Shown here: positions 45,135 to 54,801 of the stretch, in pieces
How positions within the stretch are numbered: the first letter of the stretch is position 1
Layout of the letters: each line of letters opens with the position of its first letter
Assembly: GCA_964655525.1 (NCBI GenBank)
Contig: CAZZNE010000015.1
Location: forward strand, 1 to 64,000
Direction: 5' to 3'
Length of the DNA: 64,000 nt
Origin: DLAJ01 sp964655525
GTDB lineage: Bacteria > Bacillota > Clostridia > Lachnospirales > Lachnospiraceae
Translations under genes and position numbers: made by a program
The notes under the pieces: model-generated
What the model saw: the letters and a program-made list of their open reading frames with translations, nothing else
Told to the model about the DNA's origin: nothing
Databases searched by the model: none

Positions 45135-46306
45135 AATTGTGTATCTCCGGTTAATTGCTTAATAAAATCATATGTCTCTGCTTCCGCTTCAAGAATCTCA
45201 TTTACATTCGGATTATTGACAATCCGATGGGTACTCATACAGTCAGCTATCAGCTCATAAATCTGTAAAAAGCGTATCTTTTTTTGTAAAAACAAACTGA
45301 CTGCCCGCTCGTTTGCCGCATTATACACAGTCGGCATCGTACCTCCCGCCTCCGCTGCCGCAAGCGCCATGGAAAGCCCCGCAAAAGTCTCCATATCCGG
45401 TTTTTCAAATGTGAGCTGCGAAATCTGACACAGATCCACACGCCCGCCATCCATCGGTTTTCTGTCCGGATAAAAAAGCGCATATTGAATCGGGAGCTTC
45501 ATATCCGGCAGCCCCATCTGCCCGATGATCGAGCCATCCTCATATTCCACGGCGGAATGCAGGATGCTCTGCGGATGGATAAGCACCTCGATCTGTTTTA
45601 TGCCCACATCAAACAGCCAGCGCGCTTCCATAACCTCCAAGCCCTTATTGACCAGCGTCGCCGAGTCAATCGTGATCTTTTTTCCCATTGACCAGTTCGG
45701 ATGCTTGAGCGCATCCTCCACCGTCACGCAGGCAAGCTGCTCCTTTGTTCTTCCACGGAACGGTCCGCCGGACGCCGTGAGCAGGATTTTATGCACACGC
45801 CCGCGCGGCTGTCCCTGCATCGACTGAAAAATTGCGCTGTGCTCGCTGTCCACAGGAAGGATGGAAACGCCACACTCCTTCGCAAGCGGCATGATGATGT
45901 GCCCCGCCGTCACAAGCGTCTCCTTATTGGCAAGCGCGATCGTCTTATGTGCTTTGATCGCCGCAATGGTCGGACGGATACCAATCATGCCGACGATCGC
46001 CGTCACAAGCACTTCCGCCTCCGGCATCGCCGCGATCTCCAAAAGACCGTCCATACCGGAAACCACGCGCACGGGCAGATCCTTCACGCGCAGCGCAAGC
46101 TCTTTTGCCGCCTCGTCGGTCCACATACACGCGATCAGCGGATGAAATTCCCGTATCTGCGCCTCGATCGGCTCCACACGCATGCCCCCCGCAAGAGCCA
46201 CAACCTTTAACTCCGGATTTGCACGTACGATTTCAAGCGTCTGCGTGCCGATGGAGCCAGTTGACCCCAGAATTGCGATTTTTCTGCTTTCCGCATTTTT
46301 TTTCAT
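45131..46306 (-). CDS. dxr: 1-deoxy-D-xylulose 5-phosphate reductoisomerase
   Basis: About 391 residues. N-terminal NADPH site ILGSTGSIGTQTLE, catalytic region LPVDSEHSAIFQ, TASGGPFRG and HPNWSMGKKITIDSATLVNK. It performs the second step of the MEP pathway. ATG 46306 follows GGAGGGCAGCG; the open frame upstream is not used. Confidence 0.97.
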   Translation of the reverse strand: MKKNAESRKIAILGSTGSIGTQTLEIVRANPELKVVALAGGMRVEPIEAQIREFHPLIACMWTDEAAKELALRVKDLPVRVVSGMDGLLEIAAMPEAEVLVTAIVGMIGIRPTIAAIKAHKTIALANKETLVTAGHIIMPLAKECGVSILPVDSEHSAIFQSMQGQPRGRVHKILLTASGGPFRGRTKEQLACVTVEDALKHPNWSMGKKITIDSATLVNKGLEVMEARWLFDVGIKQIEVLIHPQSILHSAVEYEDGSIIGQMGLPDMKLPIQYALFYPDRKPMDGGRVDLCQISQLTFEKPDMETFAGLSMALAAAEAGGTMPTVYNAANERAVSLFLQKKIRFLQIYELIADCMSTHRIVNNPNVNEILEAEAETYDFIKQLTGDTQL

Positions 46307-46339
46307 CGCTGCCCTCCATCTTATCATGATCAGCACTGT

Positions 46340-47227
46340 TTATGCCAAAAGAAAAATCCCTAAAAAATAAATGAGCGGCGCCGTCACGATCACACTGTCG
46401 AAGCGGTCCATAATACCGCCATGCCCCGGGATCAGCTTTCCATAATCCTTAATATCATGATCGCGCTTAATACCCGATGCTGCCAGATCGCCGAGCTGGG
46501 AAAGCACGGAGCCGATGCCGCCGATCAGGGCAAAATAGAGTGCCTGATTCGGCAGCGCAAGCGCATTTGTTTTTTGCAATATAAATCCGTAAAGAAAACC
46601 GATCAGTGCCGCGCCCAAGATGCCGCCGACCGAGCCTTCTATGGATTTCTTCGGGCTTAACACGGGCGCAAGCTTATGCTTTCCGAATGTCCTGCCGACA
46701 AGGTAGGCACAGGTATCGCTGATCCAACTGCTGATAAACACAAGCCATACAAGGTAGAAGCCCCCGTACCACTCGCGGATCAGCCAGATAAAGGAAAGCA
46801 TGACAGGCGCATAGACACAGGCAAAAAAGGTTCTGATCGGCACATCGCACTTTGATTTCGGAAATGTCAGCACATAGACCGCCATCAGGCACAGTAATGT
46901 AATGAGCATGACCATCAGACATGCAAACGCGGCTGCTGCCGCCCCCGTTATCGTAAGCTTCACATCCCCGCCTGCGCGAAGAAGGCCAAGCCCTGAGCCA
47001 TATAGATACATCAGCGCATCATAACAGGTAATGCCGATGACGCCGATGATCTCATAAGCATTGGGTCTTTTTCCTTTTTCATTTACTCCCATCGCCCTCG
47101 TCAGCTCCAAAAAGCCGATCAGGGACACGGCGTAAATCGTGAGCAGCAATACCCAGTCCCCTGCCCAGATAGCGCCAAACGCCAGTATTACAAGCACGAT
47201 CCCACTGATTGTTCTTGTCAGAAACAT
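46340..47227 (-). CDS. cdsA: Phosphatidate cytidylyltransferase CdsA
   Basis: About 295 residues with eight hydrophobic helices. The C-terminal CDP-alcohol signature is spread through SDTCAYLVGRTFGKHKLAP, LSPKKSIEGSVGG and LGDLAASGIKRDHDIKDYGK. It makes CDP-diacylglycerol for phospholipid synthesis. ATG 47227 follows GGGGGAAAAAAC, 19 bases after uppS. Confidence 0.95.
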   Translation of the reverse strand: MFLTRTISGIVLVILAFGAIWAGDWVLLLTIYAVSLIGFLELTRAMGVNEKGKRPNAYEIIGVIGITCYDALMYLYGSGLGLLRAGGDVKLTITGAAAAAFACLMVMLITLLCLMAVYVLTFPKSKCDVPIRTFFACVYAPVMLSFIWLIREWYGGFYLVWLVFISSWISDTCAYLVGRTFGKHKLAPVLSPKKSIEGSVGGILGAALIGFLYGFILQKTNALALPNQALYFALIGGIGSVLSQLGDLAASGIKRDHDIKDYGKLIPGHGGIMDRFDSVIVTAPLIYFLGIFLLA

Positions 47228-47246
47228 GTTTTTTCCCCCTGTCTTC

Positions 47247-47945
47247 TCACACTTTGCCGTACCGGCGATCCCTGTCCTGATAGGCCTCCACCGCTTTCTG
47301 CAATTCCTTTCCGTCAAAATCCGGCCACGGTACAGGCGTAAAATAGAACTCGGAATAGGCAAGCTGCCAGAGCAGGAAATTCGAGAGTCGCTGTTCCCCG
47401 CTCGTGCGTATGAGCAGATCCGGCGCCGGAATACCCGCCGTATCCAAAGATGCCTCAAACAACTCCGTCGTGATCTCCTCGGTAAGAAGCTCTCCCGCCT
47501 TTACCTGCGCAGCAATTTTCTGAACAGCGCGCAGAATCTCATCACGGCTTCCATAATTGAGTGCAACGATAAAATTCAGACCGTCATAATCCTTTGTCGC
47601 TTCCTCCAGCTCCGCGATCTGACGCTGAAACTCATCATCTAAGCCCGCCCGGTCACCGATCACGCGCACGCGCATATTATTTTTTTTCGCCGTCTTCTTA
47701 CAGGTGGAAAGATAGCTTTTTAAGAGCTTCATGAGCGCCGCGACTTCATCCGACGGTCTGCTCCAGTTTTCGGTGGAAAACGCATATACCGTCAGATAAC
47801 GGATTCCCATATCATGCGCCGCGCGACAGACGACCTCAACATTTTTTGCGCCCTGCACATGCCCGTAATTACGGGGCATTCCCTTGCTTTTTGCCCAACG
47901 TCCGTTTCCGTCCAAAATGATCGCCACATGCTGCGGTATTTTCAT
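47247..47945 (-). CDS. uppS: Undecaprenyl diphosphate synthase
   Basis: 232 residues. Starts HVAIILDGNGRWAK with the catalytic Asp, then LTVYAFSTENWSRP, LNFIVALNYGSRDEIL and DLLIRTSGEQRLSNFLLWQL. It makes the C55 lipid carrier for peptidoglycan. A site AGGAGGGAAGGGA precedes ATG 47945. Confidence 0.97.
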   Translation of the reverse strand: MKIPQHVAIILDGNGRWAKSKGMPRNYGHVQGAKNVEVVCRAAHDMGIRYLTVYAFSTENWSRPSDEVAALMKLLKSYLSTCKKTAKKNNMRVRVIGDRAGLDDEFQRQIAELEEATKDYDGLNFIVALNYGSRDEILRAVQKIAAQVKAGELLTEEITTELFEASLDTAGIPAPDLLIRTSGEQRLSNFLLWQLAYSEFYFTPVPWPDFDGKELQKAVEAYQDRDRRYGKV

Positions 47946-47961
47946 TCCCTTCCCTCCTCAA

Positions 47962-48018
47962 AAGAATGCTTCGCATTCTTCACATTCTTTCAAAGAATCT
48001 GTCCTTGACAGATTCTTT
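47962..48018. terminator. Two hairpins between frr and uppS
   Basis: AAGAATGC/GCATTCTT (47962-47980) and AAAGAATCTGTC/GACAGATTCTTT (47992-48018). A third GC-rich stem lies at about 48048-48080. They belong to the AAAGAA hairpin family of this window. Partial termination or mRNA processing between frr and uppS is possible. Confidence 0.55.
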
Positions 48019-48089
48019 TGCAAAAATGTGCCTATCGTCAGATAAGGGCGCACCCGCATGCAAGCATGCCGTGCGCCCCCCATTTTCGC

Positions 48090-48638
48090 TTATACCGTCA
48101 TGATCTCTTTTGATTTGCTCTCAACGAGCGTGTCAACTTCCTTAATGTACTTATCCGTTGCCTTTTGAAGCTGTTCCTCAAGCTGCTTTACCTCATCCTC
48201 CGAGATTTCCTTGCTGAGCTTCTTCACTGCATCATTACCGTCGCGTCTGGCATTACGGATAACAACTTTATTGTCCTCGCCCTTTTTCTTGATGTCCTTG
48301 ACGAGTTCTTTTCTGCGCTCCTCCGTCAGTTCGGGAAATACCAGTCTCACAACCGTTCCGTCGTTCGACGGCGTGATTCCGACATCCGACATCATGATCG
48401 CCTTCTCGATCTCCTTGATCAGCGATTTTTCCCAGGGTGCGATCTGAATCATTCTTGCCTCAGGAACCGTGATATTACCGACACTCTGAATCGGCGTCGG
48501 CGTTCCGTAATAATCCACCTTGATCTTATCCAGTATATGCGGATTGGCACGCCCCGCACGGATCGTCTGAAAATCTGCCTGCAAAAACTCAAGCGCTTTC
48601 TGCATTTTTTCCTCGTACTGCACTAATCTTGCGTCCAT
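48090..48638 (-). CDS. frr: Ribosome recycling factor
   Basis: 182 residues. LQADFQTIRAGRANPHILDK, VDYYGTPTPIQSVGNITVPE and KEISEDEVKQLEEQLQKATD are typical of RRF, which with EF-G splits the post-termination ribosome. It starts one base after the pyrH stop and its ribosome binding site GGAGG lies within pyrH. Confidence 0.98.
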   Translation of the reverse strand: MDARLVQYEEKMQKALEFLQADFQTIRAGRANPHILDKIKVDYYGTPTPIQSVGNITVPEARMIQIAPWEKSLIKEIEKAIMMSDVGITPSNDGTVVRLVFPELTEERRKELVKDIKKKGEDNKVVIRNARRDGNDAVKKLSKEISEDEVKQLEEQLQKATDKYIKEVDTLVESKSKEIMTV

Positions 48639-48639
48639 A

Positions 48640-49347
48640 TTAATCCTCCCTGACCACGGTCACTTCCGTACCGCCAAAATCACCCTTTATCGCATTTACA
48701 ATACTGTTTTTTTCATTCAGTCCGAATACACGCATCGGCATCCGGTTGTCTCTGGCTAAAATGGATGCCGTCATGTCAACGACCTGCAGATTGCGTGCGA
48801 TCACTTCGTCGATCGAAACCTTGTCGTACTTTTTGGCCGCGGGATTTGTCCTTGGATCGTCATCATAAACGCCGTCGATCGCCTTTGCAAGCAGGATTAC
48901 GTCAGCCTCCACTTCGACCGCACGCAGCACCACTCCGGTATCCGTGGAAAAATAAGGATGTCCGGTTCCTCCTGCAAAAAACACGACCATACCCTTTGAG
49001 AAGTATTTGTTTGCACGATCCTTAGAAAAGAGCTTTGTAAAGGAACCGCACTCAAACGGCGTCAATACATTCGTCATCAATCCGACGCTTCTGCATACTT
49101 CAGACACATAAATGCAGTTCATGATCGTTGCCAGCATACCAATCTGATCGGCTTTGGTACGGTCGATGTTCTCACTTGACCGCCCCCGCCAAAAATTGCC
49201 GCCGCCGATCACGACACCGACTTCGATCCCGTCCTCGACAAGCTGCTTGATCTGCAATGCAACCTCTCTGACCGTCGCCTCATCGAATCCGGTCTTCTTA
49301 TCGCCCGACAACGCTTCTCCGCTCAGCTTCAATAGAATACGCTTCAT
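48640..49347 (-). CDS. pyrH: Uridylate kinase
   Basis: 235 residues. LLKLSGEALSG at the N-terminus, GVVIGGGNFWRGR, FAGGTGHPYFSTDT and VDMTASILARDNRMP are the markers of bacterial UMP kinase (amino acid kinase fold). It makes UDP from UMP. GGAGAGAACGGC precedes ATG 49347. Confidence 0.98.
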   Translation of the reverse strand: MKRILLKLSGEALSGDKKTGFDEATVREVALQIKQLVEDGIEVGVVIGGGNFWRGRSSENIDRTKADQIGMLATIMNCIYVSEVCRSVGLMTNVLTPFECGSFTKLFSKDRANKYFSKGMVVFFAGGTGHPYFSTDTGVVLRAVEVEADVILLAKAIDGVYDDDPRTNPAAKKYDKVSIDEVIARNLQVVDMTASILARDNRMPMRVFGLNEKNSIVNAIKGDFGGTEVTVVRED

Positions 49348-49404
49348 GCCGTTCTCTCCTCTATATTCAGGCTTCTTTTATTCACATATATGAAATTTCT
49401 CAAC

Positions 49405-49461
49405 TTCGAAAGAATCGCATAGCCCGATTCTTCGAAAGATTTGCGCGCAGCGCAAATCTTT
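49405..49461 (-). terminator. Two hairpins between bactofilin and pyrH genes
   Basis: TTCGAAAGAATCG/CGATTCTTCGAA (49405-49436) and AAAGATTTGCGC/GCGCAAATCTTT (49435-49461). The second directly abuts the bactofilin stop codon and probably terminates it. Confidence 0.6.
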
Positions 49462-51030
49462 TTATATCTTCGCGGTCTTCTTGAACTCATCAAAGAATGC
49501 AGTCGGATTAACATCCGCATAGCACTGAGAGCACATACCTTCCACAACCGCACCGTTGTTAATCTGAACGGACTTAGACTTGATATTGCCCATGACGATT
49601 GCGGAGGTGTCTAAGATGACAGGTCCTTTGACATCAATATCGCCCTTGACCGCTCCTGCGACCACTGCGCTTGTTGCCATGATATTACCGATGATCACAG
49701 AGCTCTGTCCAACCTTTACGCTTCCGAGAGAATTCACCTCACCGACAATCTTTGCCGACTCTGCATAAATCTCAGCTGCCTTGGAATTACCATTGACTAC
49801 ACCGGTCACATCCAGTTTGCCGAGAATTTCAATATTACCTGTGATCGTTCCGAAGATTTCTAAAGATCCTTTCGATATAATATCACCCGTGATCGTCATC
49901 CCCTCCGTGATCACGGATTTCTCGTCGCTTGCTACCGCGTTCTCGCCAAATAACTCCTCCTGCATGTTCACAACCCCTTCCTTCTCCACTTCTTTTTCTT
50001 CCTCGTTTACTGCTGTACTATCCATTTCCATTACTTCTTCTGACATTCTGTCTGCCTCCGCTTCTTTTATGATTTCTGTTTCTGCTGCCGTATCCGGCAT
50101 GCTTTCCTCTATCCTATTATTTTCTGCCGTACCCGGCATACTTTCCTCCATCATGCTGTTTTCAGACACATCCGGTATGCTTTCTTCTATCATACCGCTT
50201 TCAGATGCATCCGGCACCAATTCTACTTCCAAAGTCGATGCTCCAAACAGCTCCGCCGTACTTTCTTCGATCACGGCTTCTGCCTCCGCCGGCTCGCTCA
50301 TAGTATCGTACGTTTCTGCCGTTGTCAGGATGTCTGTCTCCAACGCTTCTTCTGTCGTTTCGACCATCTCAGTCCCGTCTTCCGTCATGTCGCTTCGCAT
50401 TTCCACATCTGCTGCGTTATCCGTCATGCCGTCTGACATGATCTCATCCGCCGCGATATCCGGCTCTGCTACAGTCATCTCCGGTATATCCGCCATCTCC
50501 GCAGCCGCCTGTGCCTCATCTGCTGTGGTATCCGGTTCTTCCACGTTCTTCTCCACAAGATCTCCGGCTTCTGCCGTCAGATCGAATAGCTCCGCCAACA
50601 GCTTGTCTTCTTCGCTCTGCCCATCTTCTGTGCTGTCCTCCGAAGCCAAGACGGTATCCAATACAGACTCCTCCGCCTCAGAACCACTCTCCGCCGCCTC
50701 AAGCAGTTGCGCCAGCTCCATTTCCGCCTCTTCCAATTCTGCTCCGGTTTCTTCCGATACGGCTTCATGCTCTAAGGTACTCTCCGATGCTTCTGCAAAG
50801 CTCTCCGACTCCACAAACAGTTCAGCAAGCAGCTCGTCTTCCTCAGTCTGCGCTTCTCCCGTCTCCCCAAATGCCGCCGAATCCGGTTCTGTCTCACTCA
50901 CCGCGTCAAGCCGGTCTACCATATCGGCAAGCGTCTGGCTTTCTGCCTGCTCGGCATCCGCCGTTTCGTCAGGCATCAATTCGCTGACGGCCTGCGATAA
51001 GTCTTCCTTTAAGTCCGAAAAAAATCCCAT
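49462..51030 (-). CDS. Bactofilin with long acidic N-terminal region
   Basis: 522 residues. Residues 360-500 form a bactofilin beta-helix: ITEGMTITGDIISKGSLEIF, GTITGNIEILGKLDVTGVVN, IVGEVNSLGSVKVGQSSVII. Bactofilins polymerise without nucleotide and scaffold envelope or flagellar assemblies. The first about 350 residues are highly acidic, low complexity, with three exact-length 13-residue repeats (MIEESIPDVSENS and variants, 50090-50206). A short C-terminal tail has MCSQCYADVNP. Normal bactofilins are 120-200 residues. Upstream of pyrH, downstream of a polysaccharide deacetylase. Confidence 0.85.
   Translation of the reverse strand: MGFFSDLKEDLSQAVSELMPDETADAEQAESQTLADMVDRLDAVSETEPDSAAFGETGEAQTEEDELLAELFVESESFAEASESTLEHEAVSEETGAELEEAEMELAQLLEAAESGSEAEESVLDTVLASEDSTEDGQSEEDKLLAELFDLTAEAGDLVEKNVEEPDTTADEAQAAAEMADIPEMTVAEPDIAADEIMSDGMTDNAADVEMRSDMTEDGTEMVETTEEALETDILTTAETYDTMSEPAEAEAVIEESTAELFGASTLEVELVPDASESGMIEESIPDVSENSMMEESMPGTAENNRIEESMPDTAAETEIIKEAEADRMSEEVMEMDSTAVNEEEKEVEKEGVVNMQEELFGENAVASDEKSVITEGMTITGDIISKGSLEIFGTITGNIEILGKLDVTGVVNGNSKAAEIYAESAKIVGEVNSLGSVKVGQSSVIIGNIMATSAVVAGAVKGDIDVKGPVILDTSAIVMGNIKSKSVQINNGAVVEGMCSQCYADVNPTAFFDEFKKTAKI
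50090..50206 (-). repeat. Three 39-bp tandem repeats inside the bactofilin gene
   Basis: Units 50090-50128, 50129-50167 and 50168-50206 encode 13-residue repeats of the type EESMPDTAEN. The units differ at several third positions. Confidence 0.8.
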
Positions 51031-51076
51031 CTTTTAACCACACCTTTCCGCAACACCCTGCGTATCTGTTCAGGCG

Positions 51077-52294
51077 TTACTCGCTCTCTTCATCCGCTTT
51101 TACCTGCTGAATTCGTGCCGTGTCCTCCGTGATCGGCAGGATGACGGTATTTTCCATCTGTAAAATGCGTTCTATGATCACCGGCAGTGCCTCAACAGTT
51201 GAATGCTTTCCTGACGCATCATGCATCAGCACGATCGCCGTGCGATATCGTTCCATATTGTTCGTTACATTATCCGCCAGCTGTGCCGCCGAAAGTCTCA
51301 CACTACCCGCATCTCCGTTTACAACGTTCCAATCGAAATAAATGATGCCCCGCTCATTCAAAACATCAATCAGTTCCTGCACATCCGTACTGCTGAGCGC
51401 ATTGCTGCTTCCCCCCGGAAAACGGTAAAAACAGCTTGTCATACCGGTCATGTCATACAGATAACTGCGGATTTTCTCTAAATCCTCGGTGAACGCTTCC
51501 GTCGATGCGTAAATCTCACCATACCGGTGACTGTAGGAATGCATCCCCAGCGTATGACCCCTCTCCAAAATGAGCCGATACATTTCCTGCGAATGCTCAT
51601 CTGTCTTACCCACGACAAAGAAGGTTGCCTTCACGCCATAACGGTCTAAGATATCCAAAATTTCTTCGGTATTGCTGCTAGGCCCGTCATCAAATGTCAG
51701 GTACACCTTGCGGTAATCAGGATACAGCTGCTCTCCGGTTAATTCCGCATCCTCCTCCGCTTCACTCTGCGCGTCCGTGCTATCTTCGGATTGTCCGTCG
51801 CCATCTGCAGCGCCGTCATCCGTATGCATATCCGCTCCGTCACCGGCTTGTCCCGCGTCATCACTGACAGGCTCCGGAACCTCTTCGCCCGACACGCCGC
51901 TTTCGCCAATTTCCGCCTCCTCTGACGCGCTATACATCGGTGTGCCGCCCATCAGCATGCCGTCCGGCGATACGCCGTCTATCGCATTCGTTCCCATCAC
52001 GGGGTCCGCACTCCCGTCCGCCTGTGCAAGATAGCCGGCTACTCCTCCACCCGAAGAAAGCCTCCGTGAATCGCTCATCTGTGCGGCAAGCCGCATTTCG
52101 CGCGCCGCCTCAAGTTCCTGCACTTTCTGCTCTAATCTGCCTACCTTGAAAAAAAGAATGATACACAGAAGCACAGGCAGCAGGATTGCCAAAATGACCG
52201 TCAGCACAATGATTTTCTTTAATCGATTGATCCGCCGTCTCCGCTCCGCCTGTGTTCTTTCGGGCTTTTCCGGCGCCTTCTCTACCTCTGCCAT
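51077..52294 (-). CDS. Membrane-anchored polysaccharide deacetylase (NodB domain)
   Basis: About 405 residues. Basic N-terminus, one membrane helix (IIVLTVILAILLPVLLCIIL), a coiled coil (RLEQKVQELEAAREM), an acidic linker rich in Gly, Asp and Ser (about 85-190), then the NodB domain with YLTFDDGPSSNTEEIL (catalytic base Asp and metal Asp) and GMHSYSHRYG (metal His pair), and LMHDASGKHSTVEALP. Such enzymes deacetylate peptidoglycan or other surface glycans. ATG 52294 follows GGAGAGCGCAT. In a row with bactofilin and the LtaS-like gene. Confidence 0.9.
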   Translation of the reverse strand: MAEVEKAPEKPERTQAERRRRINRLKKIIVLTVILAILLPVLLCIILFFKVGRLEQKVQELEAAREMRLAAQMSDSRRLSSGGGVAGYLAQADGSADPVMGTNAIDGVSPDGMLMGGTPMYSASEEAEIGESGVSGEEVPEPVSDDAGQAGDGADMHTDDGAADGDGQSEDSTDAQSEAEEDAELTGEQLYPDYRKVYLTFDDGPSSNTEEILDILDRYGVKATFFVVGKTDEHSQEMYRLILERGHTLGMHSYSHRYGEIYASTEAFTEDLEKIRSYLYDMTGMTSCFYRFPGGSSNALSSTDVQELIDVLNERGIIYFDWNVVNGDAGSVRLSAAQLADNVTNNMERYRTAIVLMHDASGKHSTVEALPVIIERILQMENTVILPITEDTARIQQVKADEESE

Positions 52295-52463
52295 ATGCGC
52301 TCTCCGAAGGAACATCTGTTTCCGTTCCTTTCACACGATTACCATTATAACATATCTATCCCCCTGCGGGCAAGTACATAACTCATATCTGATCATATCC
52401 GAAAAAACATCCGCTTATCCCGAACCCGGGCAGGTATCAGACTGCCATTGCTCCTCCTGCCTC

Positions 52464-54590
52464 TCACTCGCAGACATAGCCCTCCGTCTCTCCGAGCGTG
52501 ATATTGTCCGTACCGATCTGAGCGACTGTCACAATGTCTCCCGCGTTCAATTGCGGATTTTCGACCAAAAGCATTCCCTGCTCCACATACGTTGTCTTTT
52601 GTGTTTCCCCATTGACACACACATGACTGTACTCGTTAAATCCCGTTCCGTAAACATAAACAAGCCCTTCCTCCTCCTTCGCAACAGCAGTCACGGTAAT
52701 CTCATCAATGCCAAGCTTCAAATTCGTCGCCTCATAAGGGTTGATGCCGCCGTAAATCTCCCTGTCACCGTAAAGCATGTCATACTGAATCACCTCCAGC
52801 TTGCTGAGATAATCCTCGTCCCACATGCAGCTTTGATGAAGCTTTGTCAAAATCCCCTGCGTAATGCCTGCTTCCTCCAGCACCTTCGCAGAAAGCTGGT
52901 ATGCTTCCAAATTGAGGTCATTTTTTTGAAGACCGATATTATCCCAGATCACATACTGCGTTGCTGTGAGCACGCCGCCTTCCACGTCCTCTGTTTCCAG
53001 ATTCATATAGGGCAGATGGTCTCCGTAAAGCACAAGGAGCGCCGGTTCTCCCCGCTCTTCAAGCGCCGTGACAAGCTCTCGCACAAAGCGGTCATCCTCT
53101 GCTATTTGATTTACATAATAGCTCCATGCATACTCCATGCTCAAATCCGTATAACGGATAAAGATCGGCTCCTCATCGTCCAAACGCTGAGACGGATACT
53201 CCCCATGCGCCTGCACAGAGATCGCATAAACGACATCCTCTCCCTGTGTGGAATCCATTGCTTTTAAGATTTCTCCGACTAAAATCTCATCTTTGGCAAA
53301 GCCGTTGACATTGCGCTCCACATCATACATGTATTCGATCGGTGTGAACGTATCAAAACCCAACTGTGAAAAAACAATGTGCCTGTCATAAAACGTCCCG
53401 TCATTATTATGGATTGCATGCGCTGTATAACCAAGCGCTTTTAAGTTGTTCGCAATGCTCTCACAGGTCGTCGATTTTAAGATCGTTTTATACGGATACT
53501 CGCCCGGCCCGAAAAAGTCGAGGTTCATCCCCGTCAAAATCTCAAACTCCGTATTGGCAGTCCCTGCTCCGACGGACGGCACATACAGACGCCCCGTCGT
53601 ATACTGTCCGGTCAATTCACGGTAAAACGGAATCGGATCCTGCGAAAACTCCAACCCAGCAACTGTATACGGGTCAAAAAATGATTCCAGCTGGACAAAA
53701 ATAATATTCGGCATTCCCCCGGTCTGCACAGTATCCGGCTGATTATTTTCTCCCTCTGGCTCCCCCGTCGGTTCCGACTCCTCCCCTGAAGGTGCATCGC
53801 CGATTCCTCCCGGTGCATTTGCTTCACCCATCGCTCCGTTTCCCATCCCCGGCTCTAACGGATTAACCGGAAACGGCGCATTTAACGAGCCTTGCACAAC
53901 ATCTTCGATCAGCTCCGGAGAATAATCGTCCGGCTTTTCCATTCCAAGATTGATGATGCTGTTGGCAAAACAGTAGGGAAATCCGTAATCATGGTAGGCA
54001 TCCGCCAAATTGGAAAAATTCTCCGTAGCCACGCCGCAGACGATCAGCAGACGATTAATGCCGATCAGACTGAATGTATAGATCACCGCGATCGCCAGCG
54101 TTGCCAGTATATGCAGTTTTCCCTGATATTTCGGCGTTTTTAACCCCAGCACCACGCTCAAGACCACCGACACAAGGATTGCAAGCAAAATTAACCCAAT
54201 GACGATGGGCGACAGATACAGCTTTACAATACGGACCGCCGATGTGATCAGTAAAAAATCAACCGCAGCAAACGGCGTTGTCCGAAAACAAAGCAGAATT
54301 CCGTTCGTAATGCCAAGCGCCAAAAACAGGATACAAACAATCGCATTAAACATGATCCTTCTGCGAACGATGCTTCCGACTCCGAAAAACAGCAGCAGGA
54401 TCAACGCATTAAACACAAACATCACCGGCCGCTGGATCACATACAGCAATGCCCGTAACAGAGAATGACGCGAAATAGCCTCAAGAATCAGGTTCAACGC
54501 AAGGGATTCGTACAGACAGAACAAAATATAATGTTCATTGACCCAATGTATATTATCTTTATGAAAAACTTTTTTGATCTTCTCTTTCAT
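52464..54590 (-). CDS. LtaS-like phosphoglycerol transferase (sulfatase fold)
   Basis: About 708 residues. Five N-terminal helices (about 10-200), an acidic Gly/Glu-rich linker (about 255-290), then the extracellular alkaline-phosphatase-type domain: NIIFVQLESFFDP (metal Glu), GAGTANTEFEILTG (nucleophile Thr), HNNDGTFYDRH and LYGDHLPYMN. Residues about 620-705 look like an extra beta domain (YVYGTGFNEYSHVCVNGE), similar to IPT/TIG folds. The family transfers glycerol phosphate to lipoteichoic acid or related glycans. ATG 54590 follows AAAGGGTGTGTACG. Confidence 0.9.
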   Translation of the reverse strand: MKEKIKKVFHKDNIHWVNEHYILFCLYESLALNLILEAISRHSLLRALLYVIQRPVMFVFNALILLLFFGVGSIVRRRIMFNAIVCILFLALGITNGILLCFRTTPFAAVDFLLITSAVRIVKLYLSPIVIGLILLAILVSVVLSVVLGLKTPKYQGKLHILATLAIAVIYTFSLIGINRLLIVCGVATENFSNLADAYHDYGFPYCFANSIINLGMEKPDDYSPELIEDVVQGSLNAPFPVNPLEPGMGNGAMGEANAPGGIGDAPSGEESEPTGEPEGENNQPDTVQTGGMPNIIFVQLESFFDPYTVAGLEFSQDPIPFYRELTGQYTTGRLYVPSVGAGTANTEFEILTGMNLDFFGPGEYPYKTILKSTTCESIANNLKALGYTAHAIHNNDGTFYDRHIVFSQLGFDTFTPIEYMYDVERNVNGFAKDEILVGEILKAMDSTQGEDVVYAISVQAHGEYPSQRLDDEEPIFIRYTDLSMEYAWSYYVNQIAEDDRFVRELVTALEERGEPALLVLYGDHLPYMNLETEDVEGGVLTATQYVIWDNIGLQKNDLNLEAYQLSAKVLEEAGITQGILTKLHQSCMWDEDYLSKLEVIQYDMLYGDREIYGGINPYEATNLKLGIDEITVTAVAKEEEGLVYVYGTGFNEYSHVCVNGETQKTTYVEQGMLLVENPQLNAGDIVTVAQIGTDNITLGETEGYVCE

Positions 54591-54675
54591 CGTACACACC
54601 CTTTATGCCACAGATGATCACACGCGTATAACAACAGAACGTACATCACACACATTCTATTGTTACAAAAAACAA

Positions 54676-54706
54676 GCGCACTATTACTTTAATCGTAGTA
54701 GTGCGC
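54676..54706 (-). terminator. Terminator of the coiled-coil gene
   Basis: GCGCACTA...TAGTGCGC stem with an AT-rich loop, followed on the minus strand by TTGTTTTTTG. It ends the transcript of the DUF6033 pair. Confidence 0.8.
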
Positions 54707-54801
54707 AAAGTCAAGATGATTCCTGTTTACTTTTTACTTTTTATTGACCGTATTACGATTGGTTTTGACCGGTTCCAAGCGGCATATGCTCCTTGTTGCA
54801 C

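Noticed and set aside
49781..51037. Plus-strand 418-codon Ser-rich open frame
   Set aside because: It is the antisense shadow of the acidic bactofilin region; the Ser/Ala bias mirrors Glu/Ala codons and no ribosome binding site is present.
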